This document shows positions 7,591-14,436 of a DNA stretch of 64,000 nt, one piece after another. The notes beneath the pieces are model-generated. The model was not told the DNA's origin and made no database searches. It saw nothing but the letters and a program-made list of their open reading frames with translations. Each line of letters begins with the position of its first letter. Position 1 is the stretch's first letter. Made by a program: the position numbers and the translations under genes. Origin of the DNA: Streptomyces hyaluromycini. Lineage in GTDB: Bacteria; Actinomycetota; Actinomycetes; Streptomycetales; Streptomycetaceae. Where the stretch lies: contig NZ_BCFL01000017.1 in the NCBI RefSeq assembly GCF_002217755.1, forward strand, positions 524,442-588,441. Reading direction: 5' to 3'.

Positions 7591-7839
7591 GTGTTCCTGC
7601 CCAAGTACCCCGACAACCCCACCCCGCCGCCCGCACACACCCACACGCCGACCGACCCGGCCCCCATGCGGCGCTCCGCACTTCCGGCCGTGTCCGTCAG
7701 CACTGGCGCCGTCGTCGCCGTGCTCACGGGCGGCGTGGTCCTCACCGCGCTCCTGGCCGCCGTCGCCGTCTCGGCCATCTCCGTGGCCATCGCCGCCGTG
7801 GTCCTGCGCTCCCTGCTGCGCGACCACAACCGGCGCTGA
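7591..7839 (+). CDS. SpdD-like small membrane protein, 82 aa
   Basis: The N-terminus FLPKYPDNPTPPPAHTHTPT followed by a long Ala/Val-rich hydrophobic segment (about residues 32-72) is characteristic of SpdD spread proteins of Streptomyces elements. GTG at 7591 has AAGGAAA about 8 bases upstream. An in-frame ATG at 7558 would start inside the preceding gene and the operator. The protein should sit in the membrane with Spd partners and Tra. It is the first gene after the internal operator. Confidence 0.75.
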   Translation: MFLPKYPDNPTPPPAHTHTPTDPAPMRRSALPAVSVSTGAVVAVLTGGVVLTALLAAVAVSAISVAIAAVVLRSLLRDHNRR

Positions 7840-7938
7840 ACCCTCCGCCTCGACCCCTGGGGCGGCCACGACACCGCCAAGCATCCGGCCGCCCCGGGGC
7901 CCGTCACTCCTGACCGAGCCAGCCAGAAGGAGCCAGCC

Positions 7939-9279
7939 ATCTTCACCCGCACCACCCCGCCCCCGCTCCACGAACTCACCAACCTCGCCGCAGGCGGCAC
8001 CCTGCCCGGTATCCTCCGCCAACTCTCCGGCCTCGGCGGCTGCACCAACCCCATCCGCCTCGACGGCCACCGCACCGAATACGACCTCGACACCACCACC
8101 GGCGAGATCGGCCTCATCCTCCAGCACCTCGACTCCACCGACCTGCCCGCCGGCCAACTCCTCGTCCGCTGCAACAACCGCCGCACCACCCGCTGCGCGG
8201 CCTGCGCAGAGGTCTACCGCCGCGACACCTTCCACCTGATCACCACCGGACTCCGGGGCGGCAAGGGCACCCCGGAACATGTCGCCGCGCACCCTCGCGT
8301 CTTCGCCACCTTCACCGCCCCGGGCTTCGGCCCCGTCCACAACCGCCGCACCGACGGCCGCGCCTGCCGCTGCGGCACCCACCACAACCAGGACGACGAC
8401 GCCCTCGGCACCCCGCTCGACCCCGACACCTACGACTACGAAGCCGCCGTCCTCTGGAACGCCCACGCAGGCGCCCTCTGGCGACGCTTCTCGATCTACC
8501 TCCGCCGGGAGGTCGCCAAGCGCGCAGGCCTCTCACAACGCCGCCTCCGCGACCACGCCCGCGTCTCCTTCGCCAAGGTCGCCGAATACCAAAGACGCGG
8601 CGCCGTCCACTTCCACGCCGTCATCCGCCTCGACGGCCCGCAAGGCGGCGACACCCCACCCCCGCCCTGGGCCACCGCAGAACTCCTCACCGACGCCATC
8701 CAGGCCGCCGCCACCAAGGTCCGCGTCGACGGCCCGACCCTCGGCGGCCGCACCCACACCTTCACCTTCGGCCGCCAACTCGACGTCCGCACCATCCGAT
8801 CCGCCGACTTCGACACCAGTACGGAACTGAGCGAACGGGCCGTCGCCGCCTACATCGCCAAGTACGCCACCAAGGGCGCCGAGACAGCCACGGGAGCTCT
8901 CGACCGGCCGCTGAAGTTCGCCGCCGAACTCGCCCAGCTCGACATCAGTGACCACGCCCGCCGTCTCATCCGGACCGCCTGGAATCTCGGCGCCCGCAAG
9001 AGCCTCGAACACCTCCGCCTGCGGGCCTGGGCCCACATGCTCGGCTTCCGCGGCCACTTCTCCACCAAATCCCGCCGCTACTCCACCACCCTCGGCGCCC
9101 TCCGCGACGCCCGCGCCGAATGGCGCCGCGCCCAAGCGACGACCAACCACACGCAGCCGGACACGACGCACGTCCTCGCCCACTGGGTCTTCGCCGGCAC
9201 CGGCCTCAGCGCCGCCGAGACCTGGCTCGCCGCATCCCTCGAACCAGCCCCCGGAACGGAAGGAGAACCCACCGCATGA
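7939..9279 (+). CDS. RepSA-type replication initiator with non-canonical start, about 446 aa
   Basis: The frame is open from 7840 to 9279 and matches RepSA-type rolling-circle initiators. It has Cys pairs in CNNRRTTRCAAC, the metal-binding HFHAV motif (HUH-like) in GAVHFHAVIRLDG, and the nicking motif AAYIAKYATK. It should cut the double-strand origin and allow replication of the excised element. No ATG, GTG or TTG occurs in frame before residue 367. AAGGAG at 7927-7932 is 6 bases from ATC at 7939, exactly where a start codon belongs, so either ATC is used or a former ATG has mutated. CTG at 8002 is a weaker alternative. Its stop overlaps the xis start. Confidence 0.85.
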   Translation: MFTRTTPPPLHELTNLAAGGTLPGILRQLSGLGGCTNPIRLDGHRTEYDLDTTTGEIGLILQHLDSTDLPAGQLLVRCNNRRTTRCAACAEVYRRDTFHLITTGLRGGKGTPEHVAAHPRVFATFTAPGFGPVHNRRTDGRACRCGTHHNQDDDALGTPLDPDTYDYEAAVLWNAHAGALWRRFSIYLRREVAKRAGLSQRRLRDHARVSFAKVAEYQRRGAVHFHAVIRLDGPQGGDTPPPPWATAELLTDAIQAAATKVRVDGPTLGGRTHTFTFGRQLDVRTIRSADFDTSTELSERAVAAYIAKYATKGAETATGALDRPLKFAAELAQLDISDHARRLIRTAWNLGARKSLEHLRLRAWAHMLGFRGHFSTKSRRYSTTLGALRDARAEWRRAQATTNHTQPDTTHVLAHWVFAGTGLSAAETWLAASLEPAPGTEGEPTA

Positions 9280-9488
9280 CCGACCGCTACCTGTCCGTCG
9301 ACCAGGTCGCCGAGCTGCTCGGCACGACCGCCCGCTTCCCCCGGCGGCTGATCGAGGAACGGCGCATCCGGTACGTGAAGGTCGGTCGGCACGTACGCAT
9401 CCCCGAGAGCGCGGTCAACGAGTACATCGGCGCCCGGACCGTCGAACCGATCCGGCTTCGCCGTACCGGCGTCCGGAGGGCTGCCTGA
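9276..9488 (+). CDS. xis: Excisionase, AlpA/MerR-like helix-turn-helix protein, 70 aa
   Basis: The sequence LSVDQVAELLGTTARFPRRL followed by KVGRHVRIPESAV is a typical excisionase HTH_17 domain that bends attachment-site DNA and steers the integrase toward excision. Its ATG overlaps the rep stop by 4 bases, and its TGA overlaps the int ATG, so rep, xis and int are translationally linked. Size is normal for the family. Confidence 0.9.
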   Translation: MTDRYLSVDQVAELLGTTARFPRRLIEERRIRYVKVGRHVRIPESAVNEYIGARTVEPIRLRRTGVRRAA

Positions 9489-10639
9489 TGGCCAACAAGA
9501 AGGGCAACCGCAGACGCTTCGGCGCGGTCCGTCAGTACCGCTCCGGCCGCTGGACGGCTTCGTACCTCGGCCCGGACGGTGAACGCATCCGCGCTGAGGA
9601 GACCTTCGAGACCAAGAAGGACGCGGAGATCTGGCTGTCCCAGGTAGAAGCGGACCTCACCCGCGGCGACTGGCGGGCCCCCGACGCGGGAGCAGTCAAC
9701 TTCCGTACGTACGCCGAGAAGTGGGTCGAAGAGCGGGAACTGTCCGTCCGAACCGTGGACCTGTACGAAGACCTCCTCAGGGTCCACATCTTCCCTGCCT
9801 TAGCCGCCCTCGACCTGGACGAGATCACCGCCCCTCGCGTCCGTGAGTGGCGCAGTGAGCGGCTCCGTGCAACCGGTGCAAAGACAACCGTCGCCAAGGC
9901 GTACCGCCTCGTCAAAGCCATCATGGAAACCGCCGTCGACGACGAACTGATCAGCCGCAACCCGTGCCGTATCAAGGCCGCGGGCAAGGAGTCAGCCGCC
10001 GAACGCCGTATCGCAACCGTCGCCCAGGTCGACGCCCTCGCCGACGCGATCGGAATCCGCTGGCGCCTCATGGTCTATCTCGGCGCATACGGACCGATGC
10101 GGCCCGAGGAACTCGCCGGCCTCCGCCGCCGGGACGTCGACCTCGACAATCTGCTGATCCGCGTCCGCGTCGCCGAGCCCGAGCGGACCAACGGCAAGCG
10201 GGCTCCCGGCGAGACCAAGACCGATGCCGGCGTCCGTACGGTCGTCCTCCCGGCCTTCCTCCACAAGGATCTGAGGCGGCACCTCGACTGGTACGCCGAG
10301 AAGGGGCCCGATGGTCTTCTCTTCGTCGGCGAGAAGGGAGCGGCTTTCCGGCGCACCTCCTTCGGACGGAAGTGGCGCAACGCCCGCGACGTCGTCGGGC
10401 TCCCGGACGGCTTCCGCTTCTACGACCTTCGTCACACCGGTCACACGCTCTCGACCCGTTCGGGCGCCACCCTCAAGGACACGATGGTCCGCGCCGGCCA
10501 ATCGTCCGAGAAAGCCGCGATGATCTACCAGCACTCCGATGACGAGCGGCAACGAGAGGTCGCCGCCGGACTGGACGGAATGGTGCGCGCCGAACGTGCG
10601 AAGCAGGAGCACGGCCAAACGCAGCAAACCAGCCGGTGA
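9488..10639 (+). CDS. int: Tyrosine recombinase (integrase), 383 aa
   Basis: An N-terminal AP2-like arm-binding domain (VRQYRSGRWTASYLGPDGE), a core-binding SAM-like domain (about 65-165), and the catalytic domain with RPEEL (first Arg), FYDLRHTG (box II) and IYQHSD (Tyr nucleophile) make this a complete integrase. It recombines attP with attB, probably in tRNA-Gly. Codon 105 is TTA (9800-9802), the rare leucine codon read by bldA tRNA, so integrase production may depend on developmental stage. Start overlaps the xis stop (TGATG). Confidence 0.93.
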   Translation: MANKKGNRRRFGAVRQYRSGRWTASYLGPDGERIRAEETFETKKDAEIWLSQVEADLTRGDWRAPDAGAVNFRTYAEKWVEERELSVRTVDLYEDLLRVHIFPALAALDLDEITAPRVREWRSERLRATGAKTTVAKAYRLVKAIMETAVDDELISRNPCRIKAAGKESAAERRIATVAQVDALADAIGIRWRLMVYLGAYGPMRPEELAGLRRRDVDLDNLLIRVRVAEPERTNGKRAPGETKTDAGVRTVVLPAFLHKDLRRHLDWYAEKGPDGLLFVGEKGAAFRRTSFGRKWRNARDVVGLPDGFRFYDLRHTGHTLSTRSGATLKDTMVRAGQSSEKAAMIYQHSDDERQREVAAGLDGMVRAERAKQEHGQTQQTSR

Positions 10640-10790
10640 AGACAAGTCCCACTACATGCGTGGTGGCCAACCGTGTCCTCACGCAGGCCGGTTGGCGAGG
10701 CGGAGCGGCATAGGGCGTAGGGAGAAAATTCGCGAACCAGTGTGTTCGTACTCAAGTAGCCTTACGCTCCCATTCGAGACGGGAAGGCAA

Positions 10791-11513
10791 ATGAGTAGCG
10801 TCACACCGCAGCAGTACCGTGAGGCCGCCGAAAAGCTGATCGCCAACTACCGTGCGGCCGGGCCCATCGAGACGAAGCAGCGCAAGTACCGATCCGTCCT
10901 CATTGGGCATGGCTGGTGCAACGAAGTACACCGTCTTGCGGAGGCGTCCCTGAACCTCGTCGACCACGGATACCGTCATGAGGCGCTGATTCTGCTCCGC
11001 ACCATGTTCGAGACCACCATCAGCCTGCACTGGCTTTCGCAAAAGGGCGACGCCGGTGCGCTCGGCGTGTTTGCTGAGGGAGGACGACTGAACCGAGCCG
11101 CCGCCGAGGACATGCGGAAGGGGTTCAACGTGCCACAGGACCTCATAGACGCGATCAAGGGTGAGCCGGCCGAGAAAACCGATGAGAGCGAGATCTTTCG
11201 CAAGTTCCAGGCACAGTGCGACGAGGTGGACCCCACGAGGCAGCTCTACTCCGTATACCGCTACCTCTGCAGCTTTTCCCATCCGAGCGCAACGAGCGCT
11301 TCGGTCTTCATTGAGTGGTCGACCGAGCCTCCGAGTCTGCGCAGCACGCCCAAGGAGGATGCCTCCTCCGTGGTGGAAGCAACCTTGGCCATGTGCCTGA
11401 TCTGGGCGGGCCGAGCCTTCGACGAGATGGTCAACGGCAAGCCGCGCAAGCAGTTCCTGCGCTCGGTCGCCAAAGATCTCGACTTGGCCCCAATCCTGCC
11501 TGCGATCATGTAG
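10791..11513 (+). CDS. DUF5677-like protein, 240 aa
   Basis: The block HEALILLRTMFETTISLHWLS and a later YRYLCSFSHPSATSAS are the hallmarks of DUF5677, a helical family found in many bacteria, often in islands. The function is unknown. No membrane segment or signal peptide. ATG at 10791 has GGGAAGG upstream, and 151 bases separate it from int, so it probably has its own promoter. Its position between int and the tRNA attachment site marks it as a cargo gene. Confidence 0.7.
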   Translation: MSSVTPQQYREAAEKLIANYRAAGPIETKQRKYRSVLIGHGWCNEVHRLAEASLNLVDHGYRHEALILLRTMFETTISLHWLSQKGDAGALGVFAEGGRLNRAAAEDMRKGFNVPQDLIDAIKGEPAEKTDESEIFRKFQAQCDEVDPTRQLYSVYRYLCSFSHPSATSASVFIEWSTEPPSLRSTPKEDASSVVEATLAMCLIWAGRAFDEMVNGKPRKQFLRSVAKDLDLAPILPAIM

Positions 11514-11517
11514 CCGA

Positions 11518-11555
11518 GTGGTGCGGCTGGCCACAGTGGTGCGCTAGTGGTGCGG
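11518..11555 (+). repeat. Three direct copies of GTGGTGCG next to tRNA-Gly
   Basis: GTGGTGCG begins at 11518, 11536 and 11547, with the first and last copies extended to GTGGTGCGG. Short direct repeats close to an attachment site are typical of integrase arm-type binding sites. That role is inferred from position. Confidence 0.5.
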
Positions 11556-11583
11556 CACCCGCCCACAGGTCTAGACAACAAAG

Positions 11584-11610
11584 AACCCCCGGGCCACTGG
11601 CCTGGGGGTT
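11584..11610 (-). terminator. Hairpin terminator downstream of tRNA-Gly
   Basis: AACCCCC pairs with GGGGGTT, with an inner GGCC/GGCC stem. On the minus strand it is followed by TTCTTTGTT, so it can end the tRNA transcript. It could also serve the rightward DUF5677-like gene. Confidence 0.7.
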
Positions 11611-11615
11611 TCTGC

Positions 11616-11689
11616 TGGAGCGGGTGACGAGAATCGAACTCGCGCTCTCAGCTTGGGAAGCTGATGTTCTACCATTAAACTACACCCGC
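11616..11689 (-). tRNA. tRNA-Gly (anticodon CCC)
   Basis: On the minus strand the acceptor arms GCGGGTG and CACCCGC pair perfectly. The anticodon stem TCAGC/GCTGA encloses TTCCCAA, giving anticodon CCC, and the T-arm GCGAG-TTCGATT-CTCGT has one G-U pair. CCA is encoded (11616-11618). It is the likely integration target of the AICE, whose integrase lies on its 3' side. The gene is intact, so the element would supply an identical 3' end on integration. Confidence 0.95.
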
Positions 11690-11961
11690 GTAAGACGCCG
11701 ACGGAGTCGGTGTCCGAATGCCCGCTCACTGTACCCCATGACGGACCCCCGGCGCCGAGACCGTGGGGTCCGTGCGTGTTTCACGGGGCGGGATCCGGCT
11801 GCGCCGGGCCGGAGTTGGGGCGTACGGTGGAGGTGTGGGAGAGGGGCCCGGTAGGCCGGAGTGCCGCCTGGAGAGCCGTCCCTTTGATCCCGTAATGTGG
11901 CTTTCCGTCGTCACGGCAGTAAGCCCGACGCGGCTCCTGGGGAAGGGACTTAAGGGACTTG
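11690..11961. other. Intergenic region between tRNA-Gly and small zinc-ribbon gene
   Basis: No gene recognised. On the minus strand TACAGT near 11729-11734 could be the -10 of the tRNA promoter. A GC-rich stretch follows. AAGGGA, twice, precedes the ATG at 11962. Confidence 0.3.
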
Positions 11962-12120
11962 ATGGAACAGACCGTCGTCCGCTGTGCCGAAGGGCACGTG
12001 TTCAGCACCGCTTCGTTCCCGATGCAGCAGGCCGAGCGGCTCGGCCCCGGTCGGCTCGTGCGGTGCCCGAAGTGCGCCCGGCTGCGCAGCGTCGTGCCGG
12101 TCGCTCTTGAGAAGCGGTAA
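11962..12120 (+). CDS. Small zinc-ribbon-like protein, 52 aa
   Basis: A short gene with an AAGGGA ribosome site, ATG start and TAA stop encodes a protein with RCAEGHVF and RCPKCARL, giving Cys8, His12, Cys35 and Cys38 as likely zinc ligands. The charge is basic at the end. Small proteins like this are conserved in Streptomyces, but I know of no function. It precedes dcd by 83 bases on the same strand. Good ribosome site, conserved-looking Cys pairs and codon bias support it as real. Confidence 0.7.
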   Translation: MEQTVVRCAEGHVFSTASFPMQQAERLGPGRLVRCPKCARLRSVVPVALEKR

Positions 12121-12191
12121 CGGCAGACGAGAACAGCAGTAACAGAGGCGCGTGGACTCGTCACGGTTTTCGCGGGTCCGCGCGCCTTGCG

Positions 12192-12197
12192 TATCCT
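12192..12197 (+). promoter_or_regulatory. Candidate -10 box for leaderless dcd
   Basis: TATCCT ends 6 bases before the GTG of dcd, and there is no ribosome-binding sequence. This spacing would start transcription at or beside the start codon. The -35 region (TTTTCG) is weak. Confidence 0.4.
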
Positions 12198-12203
12198 CGG
12201 GGC

Positions 12204-12779
12204 GTGCTTCTCTCAGACAAGGACATCCGGGCCGAGATCGACGCCGGGCGGGTACGGATCGATCCCTACGACGAATCCATGGTGCAGCCGTCGAGCATCG
12301 ATGTACGGCTGGACCGTTTCTTCCGGGTGTTCGAGAACCACCGGTACCCGCACATCGACCCCGCCATCGAGCAGCCGGACCTCACCCGGCTCGTGGAGCC
12401 CGAGGGCGACGAGCCCTTCATCCTCCACCCCGGCGAGTTCGTCCTCGCCTCGACGTACGAGGTCATCTCGCTGCCCGATGATCTCGCGTCCAGGCTGGAG
12501 GGGAAGTCCTCGCTCGGGCGGCTCGGGCTCGTCACGCACTCCACCGCCGGGTTCATCGACCCCGGGTTCAGCGGACACGTGACCCTTGAGCTGTCCAACC
12601 TCGCGACCCTCCCCATCAAGCTGTGGCCGGGCATGAAGATCGGCCAGCTGTGCATGTTCCGGCTCTCCTCCCCCGCCGAGCACTCCTACGGCAGTGAGCG
12701 CTACGGCTCCCGTTACCAGGGGCAGCGCGGACCCACCGCCTCCCGCTCCTACCTCAATTTCCATCGGACTCAGGTGTGA
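12204..12779 (+). CDS. dcd: dCTP deaminase, 191 aa
   Basis: The conserved block [17 protein letters not shown] and [17 protein letters not shown] is the active-site region of dCTP deaminase, which makes dUTP for thymidylate synthesis. The length matches actinobacterial trimeric Dcd. Mycobacterial members are bifunctional and also hydrolyse dUTP to dUMP, which may apply here. The GTG start gives [12 protein letters not shown], the usual N-terminus. There is no Shine-Dalgarno sequence, and a -10-like TATCCT sits 6 bases upstream, suggesting leaderless translation. A phosphoribosyltransferase gene follows 10 bases later. Confidence 0.95.
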   Translation: MLLSDKDIRAEIDAGRVRIDPYDESMVQPSSIDVRLDRFFRVFENHRYPHIDPAIEQPDLTRLVEPEGDEPFILHPGEFVLASTYEVISLPDDLASRLEGKSSLGRLGLVTHSTAGFIDPGFSGHVTLELSNLATLPIKLWPGMKIGQLCMFRLSSPAEHSYGSERYGSRYQGQRGPTASRSYLNFHRTQV

Positions 12780-12789
12780 GGGGTCGGGC

Positions 12790-13296
12790 ATGAGCAGCGG
12801 CACTGACGTGCGGGAGAACCTGACCTACGAGCGGTTCGGCGTCGCCGTCCGCGAGCTCGCCCAGACCATCGCCGACGACGGGTACGAGCCCGACATAGTG
12901 CTGAGCATCGCCCGCGGCGGGGTGTTCGTCGCCGGCGGACTCGCCTACGCCCTCGACTGCAAGAACCTGCATCTGGTGAACGTCGAGTTCTACACGGGGG
13001 TGGGGACCACCCTTGAGATGCCGGTCATGCTCGCCCCCGTCCCCAACGTCATCGACTTCAGCGACAAAAAGGTCCTCGTCACGGACGACGTCGCCGACAC
13101 CGGCAAGACGCTGAAGCTGGTCCGCGACTTCTGCCTCGACCACGTGGCCGAGGTCCGGTCCGCCGTGATCTATGAGAAGTCCCACTCCCTCGTGAAGTGC
13201 GAGTACGTGTGGAAGCGCACCGACGACTGGATCAACTTCCCTTGGAGCGTCGAGCCGCCGGTGGTCAAGCGGGCCGGGCAGGTTCTGGACGCCTGA
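12790..13296 (+). CDS. Phosphoribosyltransferase family protein, 168 aa
   Basis: The PRPP loop VLVTDDVADTGKTL is clear at about residues 97-110, in a type I phosphoribosyltransferase fold with the usual N-terminal SIARGGVFVAGGLA segment. The overall form resembles xanthine or hypoxanthine phosphoribosyltransferases used in purine salvage, but the base specificity cannot be read. It is 10 bases after dcd, so the two nucleotide-metabolism genes are probably cotranscribed. Confidence 0.85.
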   Translation: MSSGTDVRENLTYERFGVAVRELAQTIADDGYEPDIVLSIARGGVFVAGGLAYALDCKNLHLVNVEFYTGVGTTLEMPVMLAPVPNVIDFSDKKVLVTDDVADTGKTLKLVRDFCLDHVAEVRSAVIYEKSHSLVKCEYVWKRTDDWINFPWSVEPPVVKRAGQVLDA

Positions 13297-13336
13297 GGGG
13301 CCCTTCTCGTGGGCGGTGCCGAGGCTGGAACGCCGG

Positions 13337-14290
13337 CTAGAACGTGCCCAGCTTCACGATCGACAGCAGGGCGATCAGCTGGATCGCCGACGCGCCCAGG
13401 GCCTTCGGCCACGGCAGGTCGTGGGACTTGGCGACCATCAGGGTGAGCAGGGCGCCCGCCGCGACCCAGGTGGCCCAGCCGAGGAGCTGGACGAAGCCGG
13501 CGTTGCCGCCGAAGAACATGGCGAAGAGGAGACGGGGGGCGTCCGTGATCGACGTGATCAGCATCGACAGGCCCACCGTCGGCTGCCAGGCGCCGTCGCC
13601 GCCCAGCTGACGGGCCAGGGTGTGGGTCACCACGCCGAGGACGAAGGACGAGACCACCATCGCGACCGCGGTCACCAGGACGATCGGCACCGCGTTGGTG
13701 AGGGTGGCGTTTATCGCGTCCGCGCGGGCGCCGTCGAAACCGAAGACGGCGAGCAGGCCGTAGAGGAACGTCACGATGAGGGCGGGGGCCCACATCGCGT
13801 AGTCCCTCATCTGGAGGAACGTCTGGTTCGGGGCGAGGACGATCCCCCTCAGCAGGTCCTTCCAGTGCAGGCGCGGGCCGATCGGGCCGGACGGCGCCGC
13901 CGACCCGGCGTGGTAGGTCGCGCCCTGCGTGTAGGCGCCTGCCTCGTCGACCGAGAAGGCCTGGGTGTGGCCCGGCTGGTTCGCCGCGTACGGGTCGGGG
14001 GTGCCGGCGCCCTGGCCGGCGCCGTATCCGCCGTAGCCGTTGTCGTCGCCGAAGTACTCCGGGCCGTCGCCGCCGGGCTGGCCCGGGTAGCCGCCACGTG
14101 CCTGCGTCCAGCCGGGCCCGCCCCCGTTCTGCGGGTACGACGGCTGCGGGGCCGACGGGGGTCCGTACGACGGCCCCGGCCGCGCCCCGAAGCTCTGGGG
14201 CGGCGCCTGCTGCCCGTACGCGGGTTGTTGCGGTCGCGCTTGCGGGGCGCGGTCGTCCCGGCCGCCGCGTCCGATCCTGAATCCAGCCAC
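13337..14290 (-). CDS. Yip1-domain membrane protein, 317 aa
   Basis: The N-terminal 125 residues are low complexity, rich in Gly, Pro, Gln and Tyr. The C-terminal half holds about five transmembrane helices (residues about 160-317) with the LIVTFLYGLLAVFGF and VLGVVTHTLARQLGG pattern of Yip1 family proteins. A loop region LHWKDLLRGIVLAPNQTF starts the domain. Function is unknown in bacteria. The gene is convergent with the phosphoribosyltransferase gene. Confidence 0.8.
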   Translation of the reverse strand: MAGFRIGRGGRDDRAPQARPQQPAYGQQAPPQSFGARPGPSYGPPSAPQPSYPQNGGGPGWTQARGGYPGQPGGDGPEYFGDDNGYGGYGAGQGAGTPDPYAANQPGHTQAFSVDEAGAYTQGATYHAGSAAPSGPIGPRLHWKDLLRGIVLAPNQTFLQMRDYAMWAPALIVTFLYGLLAVFGFDGARADAINATLTNAVPIVLVTAVAMVVSSFVLGVVTHTLARQLGGDGAWQPTVGLSMLITSITDAPRLLFAMFFGGNAGFVQLLGWATWVAAGALLTLMVAKSHDLPWPKALGASAIQLIALLSIVKLGTF

Positions 14291-14404
14291 GTCCTCGAAC
14301 GTACCTGGTCCGGGGCGACCACGTGCGGGCTCGGCCGCCCGAGCCCGCCATTGCGGCAGAGCTGTGACATCCCCTAAGGGGAATCACAGGGGACCCTGAG
14401 AGGA

Positions 14405-14418
14405 GGTCTCGGGAGACC
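14405..14418 (-). terminator. Hairpin after FG-GAP gene
   Basis: GGTCTC-GG-GAGACC is a perfect inverted repeat 18 bases past the stop of the leftward FG-GAP gene. A second palindrome, TCCCCTAAGGGGA at 14370-14382, lies beside it and before the Yip1 gene start. No T-run follows either one. Confidence 0.45.
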
Positions 14419-14436
14419 CCGAGGCCCTCCCGCGTC

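Larger units (their letters stand above)
1..11618. mobile_element. Actinomycete integrative and conjugative element (AICE), right-hand part
   Basis: The gene order GntR repressor, FtsK-like tra, small spread genes, RepSA-like rep, xis, int and then a tRNA gene is the standard layout of pSAM2/SLP1-type AICEs, which move as double-stranded DNA through one FtsK-like pump. The integrase sits closest to the 3' end of tRNA-Gly(CCC), as expected if the element recombines into the tRNA 3' end. I could not find a second copy of the tRNA 3' end in the window, so the left attachment site is probably outside it and the exact right boundary is inferred. The genes at the left edge have visibly lower GC and are read as cargo. 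Confidence 0.85.

Noticed and set aside
9037..9279. Short 80-residue gene starting at 9037 as a separate product
   Set aside because: It is the C-terminal end of the rep frame, which is continuous from 7939 and carries the family motifs.
13337..14290. Plus-strand frame opposite the Yip1-like gene
   Set aside because: Arg-rich shadow without motifs. The minus-strand frame has clear membrane helices.
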